From: Clostridiales bacterium
Lineage (GTDB): Bacteria > Bacillota > Clostridia > Lachnospirales > Lachnospiraceae
DNA: 64,000 nt
NCBI GenBank assembly: GCA_018366495.1
Contig: JAGZHZ010000006.1
Span: 49,925-113,924, forward strand
Reading direction: 5' to 3'
Under the pieces are notes generated by a model. It saw nothing but the letters and a program-made list of their open reading frames with translations. It was not told the DNA's origin and did not search any database. Position 1 is the stretch's first letter. Every line of letters starts with the position of its first letter. This document shows positions 8,829 to 16,666 of this stretch, one piece after another. The position numbers and the translations under genes are program-made.

Positions 8829-8898
8829 AATCAATTCCCTGCCTTTCGTTTTATTCTGCAGTACTTCCATGTTTTCATAATTATTTTCAACATTATTT

Positions 8899-9657
8899 TT
8901 ATCCGATTACACTATTATTCTCGTAATATCTTTCACTGTTTTTCCATACTCTCCAAATACTGTAGCACACATAGACAGCAGAAAATATGATAATTCCTCC
9001 CCATATAGGAATCGAAATACTTTCATAAATATTATCGCTCAGAACTACCAGCATCCAGACAGCAATCCATATCAGACATAAAAATAAAGATGAAAATACA
9101 TTTTCGCTTCTCTTGCTGCACAGAGATTGAAAGCAAATGCAACAAGTCACATTTAACGGCAATATAAACTGAATTAAAATATCCATAAATGTAATCTGCA
9201 AAGTAAAATTACTGACAACTAAAAATATACTCAATAGACATACATCCACCATTCCAAACAAAAGCATTCGAGCGGCATATATTTTCTTCAATGAAAAATA
9301 AGCTGCCCCTTCTATTTCCATGGCTCCGCTGTTTCTATTTTTCCAAAGTTCTGGGAGTATCATTATGACAAAACTGGGAGCTACAATTCCCATACATCTT
9401 CTTATATAATTGCTGCTTTCTAACATGGATAATGTCAACCACAGAATGAAAAGTATCATTCCCTGAGCAGCCCACCAACGTTTTTGTATATAAGAAGCCT
9501 GCTGATATAAAAATTCTATCCATGACAGATTTCTTTCCTCTTCACTCTTCCAATATTCCTCTTTTGCCTTTATAATTGTTTGCTGTAGTTTTTCTTCTTT
9601 GATTTTTGCATTCTTCTTTTCTCTTGCATACGCACGCAATTTTTTTTCAATCTCCAT
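8899..9657 (-). CDS. Membrane protein of the sigma-ABC operon, candidate anti-sigma factor
   Basis: About 252 residues and not assigned to a named family. The first ~65 residues are charged and helical (EKKLRAYAREKKNAKIKEEKL, then Trp-rich YWKSEEERNLSWIEF). Six hydrophobic segments follow. AGGAGG lies 7 bases before the ATG at 9657, while a TTG at 9663 is too close to it. It begins 2 bases after the sigma gene stop, so translation is coupled. A soluble N-terminus joined to a membrane domain, encoded directly after a sigma factor, suggests an anti-sigma factor or stress sensor. No zinc-binding anti-sigma motif (HxxxCxxC) is present, so this is inference. Confidence 0.7.
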   Translation of the reverse strand: MEIEKKLRAYAREKKNAKIKEEKLQQTIIKAKEEYWKSEEERNLSWIEFLYQQASYIQKRWWAAQGMILFILWLTLSMLESSNYIRRCMGIVAPSFVIMILPELWKNRNSGAMEIEGAAYFSLKKIYAARMLLFGMVDVCLLSIFLVVSNFTLQITFMDILIQFILPLNVTCCICFQSLCSKRSENVFSSLFLCLIWIAVWMLVVLSDNIYESISIPIWGGIIIFSAVYVCYSIWRVWKNSERYYENNSVIG

Positions 9658-9659
9658 TG

Positions 9660-10172
9660 TCAATCCTCCTCTCCCAAATAAATTCTCAGCAGCTCTTTTG
9701 CTTTTTTTATTCTATACTTTACAAGCGGAAGTCCAATATTAACAATTTCCGCTACTTCTTTTAATTTTAGTTCTTGAAAGTAATACAGAATAATTACTTC
9801 CCGTAGCTCATCCGGGAGTTTTCTTATCGCTTCTTCTATGTCTATTTTACTTTCTACTTTATCTATTGTATTTTCTCCAATATCTGATATCTCCTCCATA
9901 GGAATATCCCGCTTCTTTTTATAATTATCCCGACACAGATTTCCTGCTATAACATACAAATAATTCGCCAATTTTCCACAATGGTGATATGAAGTAAATG
10001 TGTGAAAAAACCGCTCAAACGTTGCTTGTGCTAAATCTTCTGCATCATCGTCTGTCCATGTGTGAGATCTGCAATAATTTCGTATCGCTGGATAGTATTT
10101 CGTCACAAATATCTCCATCGCTGTTTCATCACCATTTTTCATTTTATGAATTAAAAGAAAATCTGCATCCAT
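9660..10172 (-). CDS. ECF-type RNA polymerase sigma factor
   Basis: A 170-residue sigma-70 family protein. Region 2 is at about residues 20-85 (FVTKYYPAIRNYCRSHTWTDDDAEDLAQATFERFF) and region 4 at about residues 112-165 (IRKLPDELREVIILYYFQELKLKEVAEIVNIGLPLVKYRIKKA). There is no region 1 or 3, which is the ECF architecture. AGGAGG precedes the ATG closely. It is the first gene of a four-gene operon with a membrane protein and an ABC-2 transporter, an arrangement usually linked to envelope or antimicrobial-peptide stress. A perfect AGAAAGTACTTTCT palindrome lies 26-39 bases upstream. I find no clear vegetative promoter. Confidence 0.9.
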   Translation of the reverse strand: MDADFLLIHKMKNGDETAMEIFVTKYYPAIRNYCRSHTWTDDDAEDLAQATFERFFHTFTSYHHCGKLANYLYVIAGNLCRDNYKKKRDIPMEEISDIGENTIDKVESKIDIEEAIRKLPDELREVIILYYFQELKLKEVAEIVNIGLPLVKYRIKKAKELLRIYLGEED

Positions 10173-10197
10173 AATTACCTCCTTTCTAAATTCTGTC

Positions 10198-10211
10198 AGA
10201 AAGTACTTTCT
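10198..10211. promoter_or_regulatory. 14-bp perfect palindrome upstream of the sigma factor gene
   Basis: AGAAAGTACTTTCT is an exact inverted repeat between the AT-rich promoter region and the ribosome site of the sigma operon. Its location suits an operator for a dimeric repressor; the regulator is unknown. Confidence 0.45.
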
Positions 10212-10246
10212 ATTATATATAACGAATCAAGTATAAAAAAAGATAG

Positions 10247-10396
10247 TCAAAATATATTTTAAATTCTTTTGACTGTCCCTATACAAATGGTTTTACAGAA
10301 GAAACGAATAATATGATTAAGTTAATCAAGAGAAATGCTTTTGGATATCGTAACTTTGAAAACTTTAGGAATCGAATCTTTTTATCCTTAACCTAA
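10247..10396 (+). pseudogene. ISL3-family transposase, C-terminal remnant
   Basis: The plus strand reads SKYILNSFDCPYTNGFTEETNN..., then IKLIKRNAFGYRNFENFRNRIF, to a stop at 10394-10396. The block Y(S/T)NGFTE...NxxIKxxKRxAxGYRNFxxFRxRI is the conserved C-terminus of ISL3-family transposases. An in-frame TAG lies immediately upstream at 10244-10246 and there is no homology before it, so only about 49 codons survive. A matching terminal inverted repeat follows at 10441-10462. This is the right end of a decayed element. Confidence 0.85.
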
Positions 10397-10400
10397 AAAG

Positions 10401-10425
10401 ACACCGGAATGGAATTCCGATGTCT
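10401..10425. repeat. Near-perfect 25-bp palindrome inside the IS remnant
   Basis: GACACCGGAATG and its inverted partner form a hairpin centred on GGAATTCC, between the transposase stop and the terminal repeat, with an A run after it. It probably ended transposase transcription in the intact element. Confidence 0.6.
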
Positions 10426-10440
10426 CATAAAAAATACTTA

Positions 10441-10462
10441 CCCCAACTCTTGACAAAGAGCC
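10441..10462 (-). mobile_element. Right terminal inverted repeat of an ISL3-type element
   Basis: Read on the minus strand this begins GGCTCTTTGTCAAGAG and continues TTGGGG, the form of ISL3-family ends (GGCTCTTTGTCAA). It follows the transposase remnant at the expected distance. No left end was found in the window. Confidence 0.7.
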
Positions 10463-10482
10463 CTTATATTTCCACACAACAG

Positions 10483-10511
10483 AAAAACCCGCAGAACCGA
10501 AGTTCTACGGG
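10483..10511 (-). terminator. Terminator of the rpsL-rpsG-fusA-tuf operon
   Basis: On the minus strand CCCGTAGAAC, a TTCG tetraloop and GTTCTGCGGG form a stable stem, followed by TTTTT. It lies about 190 bases after the tuf stop, an unusually long 3' untranslated region. Confidence 0.9.
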
Positions 10512-10702
10512 CATCTTACGCTTGGACACAAAGTACCTTACGGTACTCAATATATTTATATCGCAGTGCTAACCTCGATTTCGCTACGCTACATCTCGGT
10601 CGGGGCGTTCGCCCTATAAATTCTACGATTAATGTCCTTGTGTGAGCAAGCTCCCACCGGCCATTACTCTACGAATTTGCACTGCTCATTACTTATCAAA
10701 AA
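10512..10702 (-). other. Structured 3' untranslated region of tuf
   Basis: About 190 bases without a gene. On the minus strand several hairpins are visible: GGGCG-TT-CGCCC type (10603-10614), GTACC-loop-GGTAC (10533-10546) and a GTGGGAGC/GCTCACAC stem (10642-10657). A 7-bp long-range complementarity, GCACTGC (10679-10685) with GCAGTGC (10563-10569), would enclose much of the region. It ends in the operon terminator. The density of helices suggests a folded RNA or a mobile intergenic repeat rather than a random spacer. Confidence 0.55.
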
Positions 10703-11896
10703 TTATTCGATAACGGAAGCAACACGGCCTGATCCAACAGTACGTCCACCTTCACGGATAGCGAATGTAAGACCCTGTTCCATAGCGATTGGGTGGATCA
10801 GTTCGATTGTCATTTCTACGTTATCTCCAGGCATACACATTTCTGTACCTGCTGGCAGTTCGATAACACCTGTTACGTCTGTTGTTCTGAAGTAGAACTG
10901 TGGACGGTAGTTGTTGAAGAATGGAGTATGACGTCCACCTTCATCTTTTGTCAGAACGTAAACCTGAGCTGTGAATTTTTTGTGGCAGTTAACGCTGCCT
11001 GGTTTAGCCAGAACCTGTCCACGAACGATATCTGTTCTCTGAACACCACGAAGCAGAGCACCGATGTTATCACCAGCCTGAGCTTCATCCAGTAATTTAC
11101 GGAACATTTCGATACCTGTAACAACTGTTTTACGTTTGTCTTCTTTAACACCTAAGATTTCAACTTCATCATTTAAGTGCAGAACACCACGCTCTACTCT
11201 ACCTGTAGCAACTGTACCACGTCCTGTGATTGTGAATACGTCCTCTACTGGCATTAAGAATGGTTTGTCTGTTTCACGCTGTGGATCTGGAATATAGTCA
11301 TCTACTGCTGTCATCAGCTCGATGATCTTATCTCCCCATTTGCTGCTTGGATCTTCCAGAGCTTTTAAAGCAGATCCCTGGATAACTGGGATGTCATCTC
11401 CTGGGAATTCGTACTCATTTAACAGTTCACGAATTTCCATTTCAACTAATTCCAGAAGTTCTTCGTCATCAACCATATCACATTTGTTCATGAATACAAC
11501 GATGTATGGAACACCTACCTGACGAGCTAACAGAACGTGCTCTTTTGTCTGAGCCATAACACCATCAGTTGCAGCAACAACTAAGATTGCACCGTCCATC
11601 TGAGCAGCACCTGTGATCATGTTCTTTACATAGTCAGCATGGCCTGGGCAGTCAACGTGTGCGTAGTGTCTCTTGTCTGTTTCGTACTCAACGTGAGATG
11701 TAGAAATTGTGATTCCACGTTCTCTTTCTTCTGGAGCCTTGTCGATGTTTTCGAAATCAACAGCCTGTCCTAAACCTAATCTAGCGTTCAGAGTTTTTGT
11801 GATAGCTGCTGTTAATGTTGTTTTACCATGGTCAACGTGTCCGATTGTACCAATATTACAATGTGGTTTTTTTCTTTCAAATTTAGCTTTAGCCAT
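10703..11896 (-). CDS. tuf: Translation elongation factor Tu
   Basis: 397 residues, the normal length. EF-Tu is the GTPase that delivers aminoacyl-tRNA to the ribosome. G motifs are GHVDHGKTT (P-loop), the GITI effector region, DCPGHADYVKNM, NKCD and the SAL motif. The beta-barrel domains 2 and 3 follow (RGTVATGRVERG; NNYRPQFYFRTTDVTG). It is the last gene of the rpsL-rpsG-fusA-tuf operon, 160 bases after fusA, with AAGGAGGACAATT before the ATG. Confidence 0.98.
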   Translation of the reverse strand: MAKAKFERKKPHCNIGTIGHVDHGKTTLTAAITKTLNARLGLGQAVDFENIDKAPEERERGITISTSHVEYETDKRHYAHVDCPGHADYVKNMITGAAQMDGAILVVAATDGVMAQTKEHVLLARQVGVPYIVVFMNKCDMVDDEELLELVEMEIRELLNEYEFPGDDIPVIQGSALKALEDPSSKWGDKIIELMTAVDDYIPDPQRETDKPFLMPVEDVFTITGRGTVATGRVERGVLHLNDEVEILGVKEDKRKTVVTGIEMFRKLLDEAQAGDNIGALLRGVQRTDIVRGQVLAKPGSVNCHKKFTAQVYVLTKDEGGRHTPFFNNYRPQFYFRTTDVTGVIELPAGTEMCMPGDNVEMTIELIHPIAMEQGLTFAIREGGRTVGSGRVASVIE

Positions 11897-12056
11897 TTTG
11901 AATTGTCCTCCTTACAAATATGCTGCCCAACAGGGGGCTTTATTTTATTCCATAGGCTATCTTTGATTATATTTCAAATCAAAGATATTTTCAAGCCTAT
12001 TTTTATTTCTTATTCAAAATTTGCAAATATTTTCAGATTCGTAAAGAATCATTTTA

Positions 12057-14174
12057 TTATTTTGCTTTTGCGCTCAGAATTTTTTCCTGAATATTCTTTG
12101 GAACTGGCTCATATTTTTCAAAGAACATAGAGTAGTTACCACGTCCCTGTGTCTTAGAACGCAGGTCTGTAGAATATCCAAACATTTCAGCAAGCGGAAC
12201 ATATCCTCTTACCATTTTTCCTCCGCCGATATCTTCCATACCTTCGATACGTCCACGACGAGAGTTGATATCACCGATAACATCTCCCATGTATTCTTCT
12301 GGCATTGTAACTTCTACTTTCATGATTGGCTCAAGCAGAACTGCTCCACCTTTGTTCATAGCATCTTTGAATGCCATAGAACCAGCAATGTGGAATGCCA
12401 TTTCAGAAGAGTCGACTTCATGGTAAGAACCATCGTATACGTTTGCATGAACACCGAGTACAGGGAATCCTCCCAGAATACCAGCTTTTGCTGCTTCTTC
12501 GATACCTTCTCCAACTGCTGGGATGTATTCCTTCGGAATAGCACCTCCGACAACAGTAGATTCAAACTTGAATGTCTCTTCGCCGTTTGGATCCATTGGT
12601 GTGAAGATAACTTTACAATGTCCATACTGTCCACGACCACCGGACTGTCTAGCATATTTGCTGTCAACGCTGACTTCTTTTGTAAATGTCTCTTTGTAAG
12701 CTACCTGAGGAGCTCCGACATTTGCTTCTACCTTGAACTCACGCAGAAGTCTGTCTACGATGATTTCCAGATGAAGTTCTCCCATACCAGCGATGATGGT
12801 CTGTCCTGTTTCCTGATTTGTATGAGCGCGGAATGTTGGATCTTCTTCAGCAAGTTTTGCTAAAGCTTCACCCATCTTGCCCTGTCCTGCTTTTGTTTTC
12901 GGCTCGATAGCAAGCTCGATAACTGGTTCTGGGAATTCCATGGATTCCAGAATTACAGGATGCTGCTCATCACAGATTGTATCACCTGTTGCTGTTACTT
13001 TAAATCCAACAGCTGCAGCGATATCTCCTGAATATACTTTATCTAATTCCTGACGTTTGTTGGCGTGCATCTGAAGGATACGTCCAACACGTTCTTTCTT
13101 TCCTTTTGTAGAGTTCAGAACGTAAGAACCAGAGTTCATTGTTCCTGAATATACACGGAAGAAGGCAAGTTTTCCAACGAATGGGTCTGCCATGATCTTA
13201 AATGCAAGAGCGGAGAATGGTTCGTCATCAGAAGAATGTCTCTCAACTTCTGCTCCATCTAAGTCTACTCCCTTGATAGCCGGTACGTCTACTGGAGATG
13301 GCATATATTCAATGATTGCATCAAGAAGTTTCTGAACACCTTTGTTTCTATATGCTGTACCGCAGCATACAGGAACTGCTGTACATTCGCATGTACCTTT
13401 TCTCAGAGCTGCTTTCAGTTCTTCAACAGAAGGTTCTTCTCCTTCCAGATACTGCATCATCAGATCGTCGTCTAATTCGCAGATTTTTTCAACCAGCTCT
13501 GTACGATATAATTCTGCATCATCTGCCATATCTTCAGGGATATCTACGATAGAAATATCTTCTCCCTTATCATCGTTGTAGATGTATGCTTTCATCTCAA
13601 AAAGGTCGATGATTCCTTTGAATTCATCTTCTTTTCCGATTGGCAGCTGAATACAAATAGCATTTTTTCCTAATCTTGTCTTAATCTGTTCTACAGCTCC
13701 GTAGAAGTTTGCACCTAAGATATCCATCTTGTTGATGAATGCCATACGAGGTACATTGTAAGTATCTGCCTGACGCCATACGTTTTCAGACTGTGGTTCA
13801 ACACCGCCCTTTGCACAGAAAACGCCGACAGCACCGTCTAATACACGGAGTGAACGCTCTACTTCAACTGTAAAGTCAACGTGTCCAGGGGTATCAATGA
13901 TATTGATACGATGCTCTAATGCGCCTGGTTTTGCTTTGCAGTTTTCCTGCAGTGTCCAGTGGCACGTTGTAGCGGCTGAAGTAATGGTAATACCTCTTTC
14001 CTGTTCCTGCTCCATCCAGTCCATGGTTGCAGTACCTTCATGAGTATCACCAATTTTATAGTTAACACCGGTATAATAAAGAATACGCTCTGTTGTCGTA
14101 GTCTTACCAGCATCAATATGAGCCATAATACCGATATTTCTGGTTCTCTCTAATGGATATTCTCTTCCAGCCAA
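12057..14174 (-). CDS. fusA: Translation elongation factor G
   Basis: 705 residues, full length. EF-G catalyses GTP-driven translocation on the ribosome. The GTPase domain has AHIDAGKTTTTERIL, a GITITSAATT switch, DTPGHVDFTVEVERS and NKMD. Domain IV contains the SGGRGQYGHCKV motif, and the domain V end includes GRIEGMEDIGGG. It lies 59 bases after rpsG with AGGAGG upstream of the ATG. Confidence 0.98.
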   Translation of the reverse strand: MAGREYPLERTRNIGIMAHIDAGKTTTTERILYYTGVNYKIGDTHEGTATMDWMEQEQERGITITSAATTCHWTLQENCKAKPGALEHRINIIDTPGHVDFTVEVERSLRVLDGAVGVFCAKGGVEPQSENVWRQADTYNVPRMAFINKMDILGANFYGAVEQIKTRLGKNAICIQLPIGKEDEFKGIIDLFEMKAYIYNDDKGEDISIVDIPEDMADDAELYRTELVEKICELDDDLMMQYLEGEEPSVEELKAALRKGTCECTAVPVCCGTAYRNKGVQKLLDAIIEYMPSPVDVPAIKGVDLDGAEVERHSSDDEPFSALAFKIMADPFVGKLAFFRVYSGTMNSGSYVLNSTKGKKERVGRILQMHANKRQELDKVYSGDIAAAVGFKVTATGDTICDEQHPVILESMEFPEPVIELAIEPKTKAGQGKMGEALAKLAEEDPTFRAHTNQETGQTIIAGMGELHLEIIVDRLLREFKVEANVGAPQVAYKETFTKEVSVDSKYARQSGGRGQYGHCKVIFTPMDPNGEETFKFESTVVGGAIPKEYIPAVGEGIEEAAKAGILGGFPVLGVHANVYDGSYHEVDSSEMAFHIAGSMAFKDAMNKGGAVLLEPIMKVEVTMPEEYMGDVIGDINSRRGRIEGMEDIGGGKMVRGYVPLAEMFGYSTDLRSKTQGRGNYSMFFEKYEPVPKNIQEKILSAKAK

Positions 14175-14233
14175 GGTTTTTTCCTCCTATAATTGTGTAA
14201 GCAATCCAATATTTCAAGTTGCGAAGAAATTGA

Positions 14234-14704
14234 TTAGAATCTGTAATGTGCAAATGCTTTGTTTGCCTCTGCCATTTTGTGCATATCTTCTTTCTTTTTA
14301 ACAGATGCTCCTGTGTTGTTTGCTGCATCTAATAACTCATTTGCTAATCTGTCTTCCATTGTCTTCTCGCCTCTTTTGCGGGAGTATAATGTAATCCAGC
14401 GAAGAGCTAATGCCTGACGTCTTTCTGCTCTTACCTCGATTGGTACCTGATAAGTAGCACCACCGATACGTCTTGCTTTTACTTCCAATACAGGCATGAT
14501 ATTATTCATTGCTTCTTCAAATACTTCGATAGCTGGTTTGCCTGCTTTGGCTTCCATTTTCTCAAATGCTCCATATACAATTTTCTGTGCAACACCTTTC
14601 TTACCGTCTAACATGATGTTATTGATAAGTTTTGTAACCACTTTGTTGTTGTATAATGGATCTGCTAATACGTCTCTTTTTTGAGTATGTCCTTTACGTG
14701 GCAC
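14234..14704 (-). CDS. rpsG: 30S ribosomal protein S7
   Basis: 156 residues, standard length, beginning MPRKGHTQKRDVLADPLYNNKVVTKLINNIM and ending in MAEANKAFAHYRF. S7 nucleates assembly of the 30S head by binding the 3' major domain of 16S rRNA. In the order rpsL-rpsG-fusA-tuf; AAGGAGGGAAGTACC lies before the ATG. Confidence 0.98.
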   Translation of the reverse strand: MPRKGHTQKRDVLADPLYNNKVVTKLINNIMLDGKKGVAQKIVYGAFEKMEAKAGKPAIEVFEEAMNNIMPVLEVKARRIGGATYQVPIEVRAERRQALALRWITLYSRKRGEKTMEDRLANELLDAANNTGASVKKKEDMHKMAEANKAFAHYRF

Positions 14705-14897
14705 GGTACTTCCCTCCTTAATTATGATTGAAACATTCTGTTTCTCTGATTAAATCATCGGTACTCACATGTGTCGTTCTAATACTGTGTTCCTGCCAGG
14801 ACTTCTATATAAACCTGCAGCCACTGCGGTGATATGAATTCCGGCAAAACAGTTAGTTCTGTTTGTGATACTGCGACTCTGATTTCCGAATAGTAAA

Positions 14898-15320
14898 TTA
14901 TTTCTTAGCGTCTTTCGGTCTCTTTGCTCCGTATTTGGAACGAGCCTGTCTTCTCTTAGCGACACCTGCTGTATCCAGTGTACCTCTGATGATGTGGTAT
15001 CTGGTACCTGGTAAGTCTTTTACTCTTCCTCCACGGATTAATACAACGCTATGCTCCTGAAGGTTGTGTCCTTCTCCTGGAATGTAACTTGTTACTTCGA
15101 TTCCGTTGGAAAGACGAACTCTGGCGATTTTTCTCAAAGCAGAGTTTGGCTTCTTAGGTGTAGCAGTTTTTACAGCTGTACAAACGCCTCTCTTCTGTGG
15201 TGAAGAAGCGTCGATACTCTTCTTTCTTAAAGAGTTGAATCCTTTTTGTAATGCTGGTGCAGTAGATTTTGCAACAGTTGTCTGTCTACCTTTTCTTACT
15301 AACTGGTTAAATGTAGGCAT
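14898..15320 (-). CDS. rpsL: 30S ribosomal protein S12
   Basis: 140 residues beginning MPTFNQLVRKGRQTTV, the canonical start; a GTG three codons earlier lies inside the AGGAGGTG ribosome site and is rejected. S12 controls decoding accuracy. The streptomycin-determining loop KKPNSALRK and the later PGEGHNLQEHS segment are wild type, with Lys at the usual resistance position. First gene of the operon driven by the consensus promoter at 15429-15457. The gap to rpsG is 193 bases and holds no gene. Confidence 0.98.
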   Translation of the reverse strand: MPTFNQLVRKGRQTTVAKSTAPALQKGFNSLRKKSIDASSPQKRGVCTAVKTATPKKPNSALRKIARVRLSNGIEVTSYIPGEGHNLQEHSVVLIRGGRVKDLPGTRYHIIRGTLDTAGVAKRRQARSKYGAKRPKDAKK

Positions 15321-15428
15321 TCCTTTCACCTCCTGTAGTATTTTGCGGGTTATGTCCTACCCTGTGGCTGCTTTTTCTTAATCTTCATAAGGATGCAAAT
15401 ATTCCTGTTTTTTTGCGCATCCTAGGCT

Positions 15429-15457
15429 ATTATACGGTCTGATATTCTTTCTGTCAA
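15429..15457 (-). promoter_or_regulatory. Consensus promoter of the rpsL-rpsG-fusA-tuf operon
   Basis: On the minus strand TTGACA (15457-15452), a 17-base spacer and TATAAT (15434-15429) form a perfect sigma-A promoter about 110 bases before rpsL. The remainder of the gap up to 15784 contains the upstream region of the VanZ gene and no gene. Confidence 0.92.
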
Positions 15458-15784
15458 GATCCTTTCCGCAATATTTTCATCAGATTCCTGTTTTTCCTCG
15501 GTTTCCCTTTTGCCTATTCTGACGTATTTTCATATCTGTTCATGCCTTTTTTGTTTTCTTCTATATTTATATGCTCACAATTTTCACCCCCATTTCCAGC
15601 CTTTCTTTTTTCATTGATAACTGGAAAGTGAACTGACCGCCACATAAAGGCGGTGGATTTTCCGGCTATTGTTTTATGAAAAATAAAAAGATTAAAGCTC
15701 TCATAAAATTTCTTAGAATTTATTGAATATGCTGGACAAGCGAACATTTCAATGGTATGATAGCCCCAAAATGGAGGTGATTCT

Positions 15785-16651
15785 TTGAGGACATTATTAA
15801 AACCACTGTCATTCATCCCGGCACTTCTGTTGATGTATATGATTTTCTCTTTTTCAGGTCAGGTTGGTGAAACTTCTTCTGATCTGAGTTTCCGCGTCAG
15901 CTGCAAGATCGTTTCCATCGGCAACGATATTCTGGGAACAGATCTGACTCCGGATCGCATTGAACATTATGCATCCAAAATTCACGGTTTCGTTAGAAAG
16001 CTGGCACATATGACAGAATATTTTGCGCTTGCAGTCGCTGTTGCTTTCCCTCTCTACGTCTATGGACTGAGGGGTATTTTATTAATGCTGATTGCAGGGG
16101 CTTTTTGTGTCGCATTTGCCTGCGGAGATGAATTTCACCAATCCTTTGTGAGCGGACGCAGTCCTTCAAAAAGAGATGTATTGATCGACAGTATCGGTAT
16201 CTTTTGCGGTATTATTCTAGTCCGAATGGTCGGATGGACAGGACGCATGACAATCTTTCGCAAAAAAGAGACAAGCGCTGCCGCTGAGCAGATGCCTGGA
16301 TGGGGCGCTCCCCCGCCATATCCTCCGCAAAGCAACGGAAATATGAAGGCAACTCCCTTTCCTTCCGGACAACCGCAGACAAATCAGCAGATGCCGCCCC
16401 CTGGTCCTCAGTCTGGGGAATCCAGTCAAAACCGACAGCCCTATTCTGCCGGATTGAATCAGGAAAAATTTCAGAATACCTGGGATGAGGAATACGAATA
16501 TGAGGATGAAGAGGATCTGGACGAGGGCAAACCGCTTCGCCTGTTTCATTACGATGATGAGTACGAGGAAGAAGAGGTAGAAGAAAATGATGAGACAATC
16601 AATGCTTTAAAAGCAAAATTTTCTTCGCTCAAAAAACACAAGCACGAATAA
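15785..16651 (+). CDS. VanZ family membrane protein with acidic cytoplasmic tail
   Basis: 288 residues starting at a TTG with GGAGGTGA 5 bases upstream. Residues 1-155 form a VanZ domain with about four membrane spans; conserved features are FSFSGQ, the VRKLAHMTEYFALAVAVAF helix and DEFHQSFVSGRSPSKRDVLIDSIG. VanZ-type proteins give low-level teicoplanin resistance in enterococci, but their general role is unknown. From residue ~170 the protein has a Pro/Gln-rich linker and then a very acidic tail (EEYEYEDEEDLDEG, YEEEEVEEND) ending in Lys-rich sequence. It is 15 bases upstream of the LCP gene and lies opposed to rpoC and rpsL. Confidence 0.9.
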   Translation: MRTLLKPLSFIPALLLMYMIFSFSGQVGETSSDLSFRVSCKIVSIGNDILGTDLTPDRIEHYASKIHGFVRKLAHMTEYFALAVAVAFPLYVYGLRGILLMLIAGAFCVAFACGDEFHQSFVSGRSPSKRDVLIDSIGIFCGIILVRMVGWTGRMTIFRKKETSAAAEQMPGWGAPPPYPPQSNGNMKATPFPSGQPQTNQQMPPPGPQSGESSQNRQPYSAGLNQEKFQNTWDEEYEYEDEEDLDEGKPLRLFHYDDEYEEEEVEENDETINALKAKFSSLKKHKHE

Positions 16652-16666
16652 GGAAAGGGAATTCTT

